A DNA stretch of 64,000 bases from Phycomyces blakesleeanus NRRL 1555(-) (lineage: Eukaryota > Mucoromycota > Mucoromycetes > Mucorales > Phycomycetaceae): the NCBI RefSeq assembly GCF_001638985.1, contig NW_017265155.1, positions 558,001 to 622,000 on the forward strand, in the 5' to 3' direction. Position numbers and translations under genes: made by a program. The notes below the pieces were generated by a model. The model was not told where the DNA came from and did not search any database. It worked only from the letters and a program-made list of their open reading frames with translations. Positions 23,709 to 37,106 of the stretch are shown one piece after another. How positions within the stretch are numbered: the first letter of the stretch is position 1; every line of letters begins with the position of its first letter.

Positions 23709-26700
23709 AAGCTTATGATACCTATACTCGCTAATAAAAAAAACCATGACTTTCGAGCAAAGTAATCGGCACAGTGTAGCTGAGAAATATGTGTATATGT
23801 TACGGACAATAGAAGCCATAAAAAAGCCAACGATCTATGATAAAGTATTCAACACATCAAAGTATTCAGATTTGGTCAATATATATATATATATTCCCAA
23901 AATATAGCTAAAAAACAATAGGCAATAAAAAAAATAGATTTCTTTTCCATTTTATTAACATAATAAAACATGGAAGATACATCTTCTTCAGAAAATACCT
24001 GCTATTAATGTGAGAAAAGGGATCCCTACAAATACGGGTGTATTATGTACATGTATTAAGGAGATTTCAGTGCAACCCAAATTTCATTGGTATCTGGTAT
24101 ATTCCTGTCCACTGTAAAGTATATCATTAAGAGAGTAAACGAAAAAGGATTTAGAGAACTAAAAAAAGGGTTTGGAAGTTCTTAGTAGATTTATGATAAG
24201 GCAGCTAAAATCACTGTTCAAATGGTTCAAAATAACTTATTTGCCTAGTATTCTAGGCTAAGATCTTATGTAAATAATATGAAGATATCAGAGCATCTGT
24301 AGCGGTTACATTATAGTCCATTTTTTGCGGTTGATTTAATGTAGATAACGAAGTTTTCATAAAATCGTCTTGAGCGGCTAAATTTTAGACAGCATTATAT
24401 AAAGTGTAGCATTATAGATCAACTTTTGGGGCTTGAATCGTTTTATTTCCTTTCTATTTTTCGTATCCTTTGTTAAAACGAATAATAGTCTATAGAGAAG
24501 AGCAGCTTTTCCAAAGGAGTGGAAAGCCTCCACTATCGAAGCTTGAAGATTTGTATATATCTAGCACCAGAGGGATGTTATAAAGGTTAACTCTAATGAC
24601 AAAGCTGCCTGCCAAGGTTAAAGGCGATTATAAGATCGTTTTGTTTTTAACGACGATCTCTTTGATTAATGACTCTGAGCAGACTCTTCTCGGCGTTGAG
24701 AAGATACTCTACAGGTTCAATAATTTGTTTGTTTTTTTGTTGAGGTTTTTGTGATTAGGTCCATGCCTTCTGGGAATTGCAATGTTTAAATCTCAAACTC
24801 ATGATGGTTGATCTTACGCAGATCACGATACTACACACTCTGGGCCGAGGGAGTGTGCTTAAAGGACACCAGCTTGATTTTGATCTTGGGTTACGAGGCT
24901 CTCGTATTCTGGTGCCGTGCATATTATTGTTGGGATATTTTTGGTTTATGATTTTCCATTGACAAGTGCATGTTTTACTGCTACCTGGTTCTACTACTTT
25001 CCATCACCTGTTCGATGGGAGTTACTGTCAGTAGTTGTTATTGTCGAATTCAGGAAAAATGTGTTCTATACATGTATATCATAAACCCTGTATATTCTTG
25101 TGAATAATTTGGCTGCGGAGAAAGAGGTACTACCAACCTGACTGTATTAATACTCGTTTAAAAACCATGTACACACACACACACACACACACACTAACTC
25201 GCAGGCTTAAAAGCTAAATGCTCGATCATTGGATACTTTAGTTTAGAAGATGCGCATAGTCAATACGGAACGTGCTTCTTGCGGAGACGTAAATTCAAAT
25301 ATATATATAAAAAAAAAACTCTTTTTGCATGAGATACTGGTGAAGTTGTTATGTGGAACTTAAGTATTATTTAGAATTGAAAATCACTTGCCTTTACAAA
25401 TCTTATATATACATATAAAAGAAAAAGAAAAAGAAAAAGAAAATTGAAATTTAATTCCAAGCTGTTACAACTGAATACATTACCTTGAGCATTAAAGAAA
25501 AAATAAGAACTTATAGTGATTAAGACAGCACCTACTTTAATTTGTGTGATTCAATAAATCGGTGTGCATGTGAAAATGTTAGGCTTGTTACTAAAAACAA
25601 TCAGTTTAGTATTGCGTACTTTGGATGGTCCCTGCCTCACATCCGGGGATTGGAGATTACCAAATTGACTGTAGAACGCTTGGCTTCTGATGATCGGGTA
25701 TTTTCATCAGTATCCCGTTCGATCTAGGAACACTGACATTTGATAAAAGAAAAACACGGCTTTTTTCTTTTTCTTTTATGGGTATTATTCCTGAAAGCCA
25801 CATCTACAGTAAAATGTCTTTTGTCTTATTTGGGGCCTTACTATATTTGATTAACAAAGACTCTGAGTAATTTTAAGAAGAATAAGAAGAGAAAGGATCT
25901 ATTATATATTTTCCATACGCATCTTTGGATAGTATTACTATTAGTAGCCGGATATATATATAGAGAGAGAGAAGGATATGTTACTATAGCCGTAGTACAA
26001 GCTAATCATACTATATTATAAATACACTACTTTTTACATACAGTAATATATTCGTTTTGCTGTTGTCTTTTTGATCTCTTAAGTCTCTAAGCAAATGAAC
26101 TTGAGAAGTTTGATCATAGTAGGTATATGGTCTTCTTTTCTTTTTTCCGCCTTTCTGTACATGGTAAACTAACATACTAGTTTGAAAAAAAAAGATCCTA
26201 TGCATATGTCAATCATAGAATATACAACAGATTAAAAGGTGTGCCACCATTCCATACCACATACTACAAAATTGGTGACTTTGTACCCCACAAAGACATT
26301 CCCAAAGTAGCCGTAATACACAAAAGAAAGGAATATTTAATGGATTTGAAAATTGATGTAAAATACAAATCATTTTTGTTTATTTTCTTTAAGAAAAGAA
26401 AATGGAACCGTATTAAGTATCTAGTTTAAATTGTAGAACAGTCAAATCATCGTAAATCGCGTGTCATTTATACAATTCCATAATATTGATTTGGTACAAT
26501 AAAAACTATAAAATATGAATTGATGCTATCCAATGAAAAGCATGAATATGAGTACTCTATTAGATTTAATCTAGAGTAATTATGATTCTATAGTTTTGCC
26601 TTGGCATTGAGGTAATAATTCTTTGTTATGATTTATGCTTGATCCCTAGCTAGTTAAATGTTTGTACTATGAGCAAATCATATGATACTACAGATTGTAG

Positions 26701-28011
26701 GAAGTTTTGGGATATTAATACTAGTTAAGAATTAGAAGGAGAAGAAATTGGAATCAATTACAAGTAAAGCAGCCTTTTTTTGCTTAAGATCTATTCAATA
26801 CATATCATGCTAAAATTTTTTTTTGTTCATACTGTGAAGGTACCAAGTTTTTGGGAAATTTAAACATTCCGTGTTAGTAAATATTGATTCAGTATTTCTA
26901 TTTCTTTACTAGTAGTATGAACTTAACAAAGTATGAAAAAAAAAGAGAATAAAACAGACAAAAAGGAGATGTGATGTACTCTTGCACCCGATCCATAGTG
27001 TTTAGTTTGTACACTGTCGTATTGTGTGTATTAAAGCATTCATAATGTTCCTACAGTATGACCTAGCCAAACACACACATTAGGTATGTTATTCAAAAAG
27101 GAAAAAGAGAGAAGAATAAGAAAAAATGTCTGGTTCCTAGTAATCATAAATCAGTAAATAAATTATTATTTTCGATACAAAAGGATAGGAAATAACTGGG
27201 AAGAACAAATATTATTTAGGTAATGTACAAATTAAACTATAAATACAAAAAAAAAATCCATTAAAATAATTGTTCTGTAAGTTTCTTAGCACACAAATTA
27301 CAGATATATTACAGCAAGTAAATTGTAACTATAAGCGTAATTATAATTACAATTATGATAATAATAATAATAAGAAGAAGAACAATGATCTCTTTATTAT
27401 TTATTATTATGAGATTATATATAGTAACTTATTAACAATTATTGTAATAAACTACAAGTTATGAAAAAAATGTGTCTGTGCTCACAATTAAAGACGAGTT
27501 TGGAAGAACGATTGGTCAGATAGATTTGTAGTGTAGGCCAGGCTTTAAACCTTAACTATCCTCACATGAGATTCCCCAGGTACAGACTGAGTATGGCTTT
27601 GTTTTACAAGAATATACAATCTGTGTCACTTCACAAGTATCTTTTGCATTTCTAATATAACTGTCAGGCAAGGACAATTCGATGCAATTTATTCATAGTT
27701 GGATGTCCGGTTTCTATTATTTAATTTAATTTAATTTAAAAATTTCCTTATTTTTTTTCCCAAGAGATATCTAGACTCATATTGGTCCTTTTCTCTTCTT
27801 CTTCTCCTTACTTCTTCTCTACCTATAATTACCTACAGTTCCAAGATTCGTACATTTGTTCAACCATCCAATCGTTTCAACTAAAGACATTCAACATCCT
27901 TTTGAACAAATAATACGTACACCAACACACAGACGCACGAACCATACTCATTTACACTTACATCCAGACTATACACAACATACGCGCCACACACACATAT
28001 ACAAAGACAAA
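23709..28011. other. Gene-poor region, 4.3 kb
   Basis: AT-rich, with no gene I can support. Holds (GAAAAA)n near 25420-25441, (AC)n at 25170-25194 and several short TA runs. Two patches, about 24480-24960 and 25600-25740, are visibly GC-richer and more complex than their surroundings but contain stops in all frames; they could be decayed coding or transposon sequence. The last 230 bp before 28012 are C/T-rich and then AC-rich, probably the 5' leader of the membrane-protein gene. Confidence 0.45.
25170..25194 (+). repeat. (AC)n dinucleotide array
   Basis: Twelve AC units in gene-poor DNA. Confidence 0.9.
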
Positions 28012-28742
28012 ATGAGCCTTATCGAACCAAATCAAACTATTTTTTGGCTATTATGCGACAAAGACAATGTGTGTTATTGCGACTGGAGATTATATCTAAA
28101 AGATTGTGTTCTTCAAGACGAACTCCGACATATTTTACTAGGAGGAGCCATAGTTTCGACTATTGTTGCTGTTGTAGGTACGAAAGAGATATAAAAGAAC
28201 CGAACAATTGTATGTATAAATGTATGTATATCATGAATACTAAATATGTATACGGACACACTATCTCTTGTTCAAATTAGCGATTTTGATTTTATTTTAT
28301 CGTGTACACTGCAAAGGACAAAGTGTTTGGGAATACTCTCCAACCACAAACTTTATTCGACCAAAACCCATCGATTCATTCCTTTTGATGCTTGGTCTTT
28401 ACAACGGGCGTAAGTTGGGAGGATCTTGTTTTATAAAACAGAAATTTGAAGTAGATGTATAATTTACACCATACTTATAGTGCGTGCTATCCAGACTTAT
28501 ATTGTACTTGGAGACGTTTTACAGAATGTTATATTTCGTTCCTGTAAGTATTCTCTATATATAAGTAATTGTCCTTTTTATAATAGGAAAAGTATTGATC
28601 TTGATTTATAAAAATAGTTTTTCATGAATTACCATGGCAATTTGCAGTTGCATCCATGACTTGTTACTTTTTTGGTATAATTCATACCATTGCTGAAGTA
28701 AGACATATATCCTTAAAAGAAAAAGAAAAGAGATCATACAGC

Positions 28743-28774
<32 letters not shown>

Positions 28775-30082
28775 CTAAAATCAAATAACCTTTTCTTTAG
28801 AACCACAAAACACTCTCGATCAGATGGATTCGTCGACCAGTTCTTATCGACAGAATCTGCACTGTCTTGATAATATGCCCATTTATAACCAACAATATAT
28901 TCTCCATATGTTCTGGAGTTTATGCACAAAATGGCAATTTAAAAATGGCTTATATTTTTTCACGCGTATTGCATATTACCTGGGGTGCCTACTGCGGATT
29001 CGCCTTGTTGATCATATTCCTTTCTGGAAAAAGACTGGTCAGACTTCTTCAAGAGCACCGTAAGATGAGAATCAAAAATAATTCTGATATTGGTGCCATT
29101 AATGTTGGTATTATCAAGGTAAGACTCTAAAATTTATCATATTTAATACCAAAGTTATATTTTTTCTTTAAATTTTACGTATGTATACATATACATATAC
29201 ATATATATATATATATATATATCTATATTTACTTATCTATTTACCCGAATAAAATTATAAAAACACACAAACACACAAAAAATTCAAAACAATACAACAA
29301 AGGTCAGAGTGGTTGCTTTAGCTGCTTCTGCTGCACTTGTAATGTTTACATTCTTGTCATTTTCGTACGGAGCAGCCCGTAACGAGATCATGATGAGAAA
29401 AGGGCTTTCTTTGACAATCTGTGTGTTTTGGATGTTCAATGCCCCTGTTGCATATTCTGTGTGCGAAGTTGCCATTATCTTGACGTACGTATCTCTTTTG
29501 ACTCAACTACACTTTAATAACCAGTCTTCTATTTTATTTTATAGTCCAAAGCTGACAACGGCACTTGGATTCTCTGACCACAGTACACACGAAGAAGAGG
29601 ACGACATTGCTCGCCCCAGTTCAAAGATATTCAACCACATCCGGTCATCATCGCTTCCTCAAAACCAAGTACGGTTTCCAAAAAGAACATTATCAAAGAT
29701 TGATACACAACAGAAGAACGGGAACGGGAACGGGAATGAGATCGACTATGTATTTTCAAAGGACGTTACGAACAGCGATACAATTAATAACGGTTACGGA
29801 CTCAACAAAGAAGGTCTTGGGGTTGGGGCTGGACATTACAGCGCAAATACAAGTCCTGTGCGATACGAATTCAATAAGGTTTCTAGCGAACATCCCGCAG
29901 ATTTTAATGGCTTCGTAACTGCTCTGGATGCTCCTCGTCATCACACATCAAGGGAGAAAAACAGAGAGTTTTCGACCAAGGCGACGGACACAATTCCTCT
30001 TCAGCAGATTAGCAGTTCGGATGACGGATTCCCACCGGCTCGGTCCAATGTAAAAGAGCTTTCAATAAAAGACTACCTGTAA
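28012..30082 (+). CDS. Predicted seven-transmembrane protein, receptor-like
   Basis: Seven exons, 28012-28177, 28281-28409, 28481-28543, 28618-28697, 28801-29118, 29303-29484 and 29545-30082, give 491 aa. Hydrophobic helices in order: ILLGGAIVSTIVAVVGAILI near residue 45; SFLLMLGLYN with TYIVLGDVLQNVIF; FAVASMTCYFFGIIHTIA; ICTVLIICPFITNNIFSICS; ITWGAYCGFALLIIFLSG; VVALAASAALVMFTFLSFSY; SLTICVFWMFNAPVAYSVCE. A basic loop (LVRLLQEHRKMRIK) lies between helices five and six. The 180-residue C-terminus is soluble, Ser- and charge-rich, with possible phosphorylation sites (SKIFNHIRSSSLPQ) and an Asn/Gly repeat. Layout fits a G-protein-coupled receptor with a cytosolic tail, but I cannot assign a known fungal class. 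It sits alone between two gene-poor regions. Confidence 0.75.
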
Positions 30083-30610
30083 ATTACTGTGAGCTCTCTC
30101 TCTCTCTTACTGGAAATCACTAGTTTCCGCTATTTCATCGTATAATCTCTGCATACATATTAATCTGTCATTCTTTCCTTCATCTCGCATCACAACATAT
30201 ATCAGATATTCATTTTATTTTTCTATTGTAATAAACCTCGTAGACCCGGAGTTTCATCTGTAAAAAAGAATTAGGAAAACTCATTTTTTATGTATGTATT
30301 TTTTTGTTGTACCTTTTCATATTGTGCCATTTAAAATTAAAATCAAGTCCCAGAAAATGAGATTCATTCCCAACCCAGTTTATCTGTGTTCCTTGAGAAG
30401 TTAAAGGTAAAATGTTGAGCTGAAGGTTGCACAGAATATCTCTATATTACACATATAAATGTACATTGTTGATCAAAAAAAGAATTATTCGTTAGTATAA
30501 ACATAATCGTGTTAAATGATATTAGCAGGTTTCTTGACTAATAAAATTCTCGACTGATCTTACACCTTCAGTATATTGAGAATGGTACGATGAAAAGGTT
30601 TATATACATA

Positions 30611-30641
<31 letters not shown>

Positions 30642-33600
30642 CTCCTTTGTGCTTTTGAATAAGAGAACTTGTAAATATGAAGTATTATGAGCAAAAGTAA
30701 AAGCAGCTAGAAAATAATAATAATAATAAATGAATATCTTAATCTGGTTAATGTATTTGATTGACTCCTAAGCTATGCCTCTTTGTCTGTTACTGTAATA
30801 GATGTTTATAGAATAGTCTATTTCAGGTACACCGATCGATTTCGCTTAAGAGCAGTAGTTTCTTGTTGAAATTTTTATTACACTATATTTTAGGTAATTC
30901 AAATATCCTATGCTCTTATATTTCTTTATACGCATATGCATATATATATATTTCCATATGCAATAAATGGGCCGATCTCAATATCGTGCACGGGTGGGGA
31001 TTTTTATAAATACCTTTTATATAATGGAAATGTGGATGAGCTTTTTTTATATATTTCTTTCTTCTTCTTTTTTTTTTCCGATTACTAACTTGGTTTAGCC
31101 CGAGCTTTCCAGTTTGAAAGTACCGGGAAAAGTGATTGAGCACATGTTTGGTTACATACAAACTAGTGAGTTTTTTTTTTGGGAAGTACGGAAAAGATAA
31201 GTCTAGCAGAGTCGGTGTATAAACCTATCAAAGTCCTTGGGGATTACGCTTTTTTATGTTTTTGCTTTTCCTTTTGCTTTTTGTAGAAAGATGTGGGGAG
31301 ATCTTTTTTTTTGTAACCTTTTGAAATGAAGCATTGGGTTTAATTGCCTGAGCCAGTTTTTGAAAGAGTAGATAATGCTGGTAAATTTCGTGATTTAGGC
31401 ATCCAGAAATAAATAAATAAGTTTAATATTATGCTTCATATAGTCTTTCTGGTATATTCTGTACATCTTTTGTCCATGATATATTTGAATAGATAGGTTG
31501 TATATCTACGGTTCTCTATTAGTAATAGCTATAAATCATGGACAATTTAGAGAGGACACATATATATATATACGCATGTCGTGTTCCTATGAGTTTTATA
31601 TCTTATTTAAAAAAAGAAAAACAGGACTCTGAAAAAAGAGTAGGGTTGTTGCAGATTTTTGCTGGCAAATATAAAAATTTATAAAAGTCTCTTCTTCTCT
31701 CAGGAAAAAAAAGAGGCATTTACAAGCACCTTCTATAATATCACGTATTTTTTAAAAAAAAACTTATCAAACTCATTGAATTCCTGTTAAAGTCAATTGG
31801 TACTGAAACTACTGTTCCTACAACGCCAAGGCTTCTTAAGGAATATATATAGGAAATATCCCAGGTATTATTTTTGTGTAACACACTGTCCCCATCATCA
31901 AAAAAATATCACTGTTCCCTAAGATTCACGGCAATATTAAGGAAGTATACCTCTCCAGATAATTACGTATAAGATATATTCCTAAGAAGTAAACTAACTT
32001 TTAGAAAAAGAGACATGTAGACCACTCGAAAGATAGAGAGAGAAAACAGCAGTTCATCGTGCAAGACAACTGTGTCAAAAGTATATACAAAATAAGATAA
32101 TGCATTAATATAATTTTAGTGTTAATCAAAAGTCTGTATGATTAGCTCAATCATGAGCAGCTAGTGTATATTCGACGAATATGTACATTAAATACCTTGT
32201 TAATAAATAATACTAAGTCAGTCATATAAAAATATTATAAGAGCAAGTAAAAAGCAATATAGATATGTAAAAAGTACTTTTCAAGACCCAGTTGACCTAT
32301 CTATTTTGAAAGGTACCACCATACTCATTTCATATATAAAATAATATGGCCATGTCCCTGCAGTATATATTATATCTCTTGTAGCAATCGTATTCTTGAA
32401 CTATTCTCTCTATCCATTTATAAAAAATAGTAATAAAAAGTAAAGGTAGGATATTTAATTTACATTCTTTTCTATTTTTTTTTTCAAAGAAAAAACACGC
32501 AGACACATTATTTTTCAGATGAATTTTTTTTATTCAGATTTCCAATATCTCAATATTCGATACTAAGGCATGAAAACACATGTGAAGGAAACTTTGTAGC
32601 AAAAACTCTCTTTATATATACATTATGGAACAATGACAAACTTTATATTATGCGTAACACATTATATTCTTGCTGTTACAATATATATATGTATAACTAT
32701 CAAGTTCTTTGATTTGAATGGATTTTATTGTTATTGATTAGATTATGAGTACAAGGTACACGAAGTTTCTCTCTCAAGCATATTACTATAAAGGTATACA
32801 AGTTTGTGTGTGAATTTGTTAAATAAACGAATCTACTTTGAATCCCTACATACACGCAAGCACTTTTTTTTGGAAATGTAAGTCTAAACTATCAAAGCAA
32901 GAAGAAGAAGAAGAAGAAGAAGAAAAAAAAATATATAGAAATAATAAAATTCTTCTTGGTAAACATGATAGTACCGTTGAATCGACAATTATCCTTGTAA
33001 CAAGGATATAATATAAGATCTTTGACCACTATCACTACTTAATAGTCGAATGTCGAATAAATCTTTTGATTTCTCAGAAGGCACACCCCTTTATTATTAT
33101 TAGCTTTGGGTCAGTATAGTAAGCATATGAAAGAAAGAAAAAATATAAGCCAGTATCTTACGATTTTTTTTCTATGGTTGGCTTTGTTGTTTACAGTTAT
33201 AAATGATTCTAAATAAGATTAGTTCCTAATATTCTTGAGAAGATTTTTTTTTTAAAAAAAAAATGCTGTCAAATAATTTCTTCTCCAGAATTAAATATTT
33301 TCAAGAGTAATAAATAAAAGAAATCTCGATATCAATCATTGTCTAAAGTCAGTAGAAAACCCTATAGTTTGCCAGAAAATTCTTGAGAGTATTATTGTTA
33401 TTCTCGCAGTAAGGATTTGTAAGACGACAGCCTGGATTTGAATGATAGTAGACCTGATGATGAAGAACCTGCTACGGAAAGCTGATAGAAACCCCCGGGA
33501 AAAATAAATAAATGAATATAATAAAGAGCTGAAGACAATCTATCCGGAGAAATTGTTTATTAGTTATTAATACCCTTTTGAGTATTACTTTCCTTAGGTA

Positions 33601-34405
33601 ATATTGTTTGACCAAAGCACTTTATTCAAATCGACACAGAATACTTGTGTGCTAAAAAAAGAGTATATTACTGTAGAGAGCGTTTATCTTTGGTACGTTA
33701 AAATTTCAAGTGTGTAAGATACACTCAGATGTTTGTTATTGTTACTATGGCTACCATTGTTACTATGGTTACTATTGTTGGCCTAGTTTATTACAACACC
33801 TCGATATGTTGGACTTCTTAGAAAGAAACTCCTTGAAGAACAAGACGAAGACAAAGATGAAGACGAAGAAGGGATATCACACTTTTTTTTTTTTAAAAAA
33901 AAAGGCATTTATTCAGTCAAGACATTAATCATAAGCACTACCAAATGCTACTCGGATTTCCGGATAGCTTGTCCGACCTATGGTGTTGTTAAAGGCTTGC
34001 TTTGGTCTTGCAGCATGTGAATATCTTAATCGTATGCTGCTCAAAAGCGATACACGTATACACTTAGCTAGGCATAGCTCGCCTAAAAATCTCGGAAACC
34101 ATATAATATTCTAGCCTTCACTTGTTGTAAAAGAAGAAAAAGAGAAACATTTTTGAGATACTATTTTAACAAAACCTTAGTCTTTGAATGATTGTTCTTA
34201 AATGTGTAGTATATTTCTATTCAGACTGACTTGATCCGACTCCAAATAAAGATTCCCCCCACCCGCCCCTGTAGTGCCTTGTTGACCAAACATGTTTGAA
34301 ATGTGTCTGTGTGAGTTCGATGAGCTTACAAGCCACAGATCTGGCCACTTGAGTATCTTTATGCATTTGTGAGATGCAAAATGACTCTTGGTCAAATACA
34401 GTATA

Positions 34406-34460
34406 AGCAAGCAAGCAAGCAAACAAACAAACAAACAAACAAACAAACAGACAGACAGGC
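34406..34460 (+). repeat. Compound (AAGC)n (AAAC)n (AGAC)n array
   Basis: Tetranucleotide units changing stepwise from GCAA to ACAA to CAGA. Noncoding; the Cys/Leu/Val-rich minus-strand frame across it is an artefact. Confidence 0.88.
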
Positions 34461-34564
34461 AAAAGTAATGTATCCACACAATCGAATAAATAAAGTTTCC
34501 TTATTTTTTCTGTTCTTTCTTTCTATCTCTTGCTCTTTTTTTTGTTTTAATCTTTTAATATTAC

Positions 34565-34601
<37 letters not shown>
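34565..34601 (+). repeat. (TA)n(TG)n array
   Basis: About ten TA units run directly into about nine TG units, about 250 bp upstream of the MATH-BTB gene. Confidence 0.88.
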
Positions 34602-34852
34602 CGAGTCATCACAATCTTAACAAAAATAAATATCAGCTACAACAAGAAAGACTTCAATTTATATATCATTTTAACTATAATTTAATTTGCAATAACATAT
34701 ATATATATACTCACATATATTTCTTGAAATGAGTGAGGCACAAATATATTAGAACTTTTTTTTAAAAAAAAAAACAAAAACTAGTATTAATACTTTGTAT
34801 TACAATCAAAAGGCTTTAGTATTGCTGGAACTGTGGAGCCTTGTAATTTCAG

Positions 34853-37106
34853 ATGGTCGATTCCCGAATGGTCCAAGATTCCCATGCTACATTACCTGAG
34901 GAGTCCCATGTTTTGCGTTGGAAACTTACAATGGCAAGTCATTATTATTAACTAGAAATAGACATTGTTGATCATGTTAATGAACATTATGATCTTGATT
35001 ACCAAAATAAAATTAAGAGAGAACAAGAGAACAATATTATACTAACTATTATATTTATATATCTTATTTTATGTGTGCGTGTGTCTTGTAGGAGTATTCA
35101 GGTAGATCAAACGAGAAATCGATAGATATTAGTTGCTCATGATTTTTACGCTATTAACTCAGCTTATCAAAGGAATGAAAGACTGGCCAAATGTTTGTAT
35201 ATTATTTTATTATCATTTTATAAAGATAAAGATATTGTATATGTATTTATGCGTGTAAATTGACTATCAATTGTTACGTTTATTTATTTTCTTATATGTT
35301 TGGATTAAGTGTCGTTTGTCCCTTGAATTGGAAGGGACATATCCCGTAGGCAACACATATGGTATCGATGCTACAGTTCATGGTACATTTAGTATAGAGA
35401 AACCAGAAGTAAAACAAACTAAACTTGGTGAGTATTCATAGTATTCAAATTGGCTGCTAAATAAATATGTATATATTTATATATATATCTTTTATTTTTA
35501 TTTAAATGATAAATTATTAGCTAATATGCCCCACTATCTTCCAAGTAAGTCTTGCACATAATTAGATACACCTTTTTCCTTTGTCTTTTTTCTTCTTCTT
35601 TCTTTTCTGGTCTAAGTATATAGTTTAGAAAACAAGACTAGTAGGACACCAGATTGGATTTCATGTGTTAGCCTGAGTACAATACAGCAACATGTAATCA
35701 ATGATCGATTGACCATATCAGTCTACATTGATAATGATAGTCCGTGTTTCGGCCAAAAAAGACAGAGCTGCCCAGAGCCAAGAATTCTCAAGGTCGATAA
35801 TGAGAAGTTTTCCAAGTTTCATGACATCACAATGCATGTTTTCGAAAACGAAGACGAAGACGAAGACGAAGGTGACAACGGAGACGGGGACAAAGACGGA
35901 GACAGGGAAGGAGAACACGATGGGAGCAACAAGGTAAAAAAAAGTCAAAATGGGATTCTAAAATCCACAAATCACCAGACATTCCGAGGCCACAAGGTTA
36001 TTCTGGCAACAGCATCCCCTTGGTTCGAGAATCTACTTCTGAGTGGCATGGAGCCCAGACTGAACGAGGTGACGATCCGTGGGGTGGATCCTGAAATATT
36101 CAAACGATTTTTACACTACAGTTACAAGCAAGAAATATACATACGGAGTGTATCAGATGCCCTTAAACTCATCAAGGTAGCTGACATGCTAAAATTTGAC
36201 GACATTCGGAAAGATGCATTCTATTACCTGCAAATGAGAATCAATAGCGGAAACTTTTGGAGTATCTGGAAAGCAGCGGGTAATCACAATAAGAAGAAAA
36301 TGCGTAGTTTGTACAATATGGTTAACTAACTAAGTAACTAATTGATTGATTTATTGATTAATTAATTAATCTATACACATAGACATGTATAGCTGTAAAA
36401 CAACTCAAAAGTTATGCCAAGTTTTCATAAGAGAAAATTGCCCTAATGTTCTCAGCTCACCAGGATGGCTTACTGCCGATTTTGAGTACACTCTGAAGGC
36501 CCTTAAAATAGATTGCTTACCCGTACCAGTAGAAGAATCGACGTTCTACGAAGCTGTCATTGACTGGAGAGAGGCAGCAATTGAAAGGATAAGTAGAAAT
36601 AAAAGACGAATGACCGAAAATGCACAGGCGGCAGCAGCAACAGCAGCAGTACCCCGGAGCCCTGATAGTGTATCTTCTGATGATATGACCAAACATACGA
36701 CCCATGATATAGGGCGTACCGAGAACAAATCTATAAGCGACAGTAAAAGAAAAAAGATGACGACAGAAGATGCATTGTTACTTACTGGTGATGAGAAAAC
36801 AAAGATTGAGCTGGATATAATTGAGCAGCAGTTTTCTACTATGGTCCATTGTATAAGATTTACTCAAATGAAGAAAGAGTATCTGGCTGACGTTGTTGAA
36901 ACAGAAAAGGCTGTGATGAAAGTAAACGGTATCGAACGCTTGGTAAGAAATGAAATCACTTTCTACGATAGACACAAAACTTATACATACACAAATATAT
37001 ATATATTTGTAAACATTAGCTTATTAGTGCATATCAATATATTGCTTTTGGCGGTAAAAGACCAGTTCCAAAAGAGTTGATGCCGCGGTACATCAGTTCA
37101 GCTTAA
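34853..37106 (+). CDS. MATH-BTB domain protein
   Basis: BTB proteins of this kind usually link substrates to Cullin-3 ligases. Firm exons, all in phase: 35310-35427, 35521-35544 (24 nt), 35617-36279, 36383-36928, 37066-37106; 463 residues. The 5' part is uncertain: an exon at 34853-34933 (HVLRWKLTM resembles a MATH start), possibly with a GC donor, and one at about 35167-35196 (LIKGMKDWPN). MATH-like remains: CRLSLELEGTYPVG, TPDWISCVSLSTIQQHVIND, RLTISVYIDND. BTB: FHDITMHVFEN, then FRGHKVILATASPWFENLLL and LHYSYKQEIYI. A BACK-like segment follows (LCQVFIRENCPNVLSSPGWL). About 45 mostly acidic residues are inserted into the first BTB hairpin. The last splice uses the donor at 36929; this gives the ending VPKELMPRYISSA. 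Confidence 0.78.

Larger units (their letters stand above)
30083..34852. other. Gene-poor region, 4.8 kb
   Basis: Very AT-rich. No supported gene. Contains (TTGA)n at 30612-30641, (GAA)n at about 32900-32923, (GCAA)n/(ACAA)n at 34406-34460, (TA)n(TG)n at 34565-34601 and T(n)A(n) tracts at 31748, 33244, 33883 and 34756. The patch 33930-34330 is less repetitive, but its open frames have no recognisable content. Confidence 0.5.

Noticed and set aside
34198..34479. Cys/Leu/Val-rich minus-strand frame suggesting a membrane peptide
   Set aside because: The frame is the (TTTG)n/(CTTG)n microsatellite read as protein.
34850..34875. GGTCGATTCCC resembling a tRNA B box
   Set aside because: No matching acceptor stem or A box within tRNA distance; it is better explained as coding sequence of the first MATH-BTB exon. 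I found no other tRNA candidate in the window.
36929..37080. Continuation of the MATH-BTB exon to a stop at 37080
   Set aside because: It would run through an AT-rich stretch containing (TA)n and end in QFQKS; the donor at 36929 joined to 37066 gives a better ending in phase.
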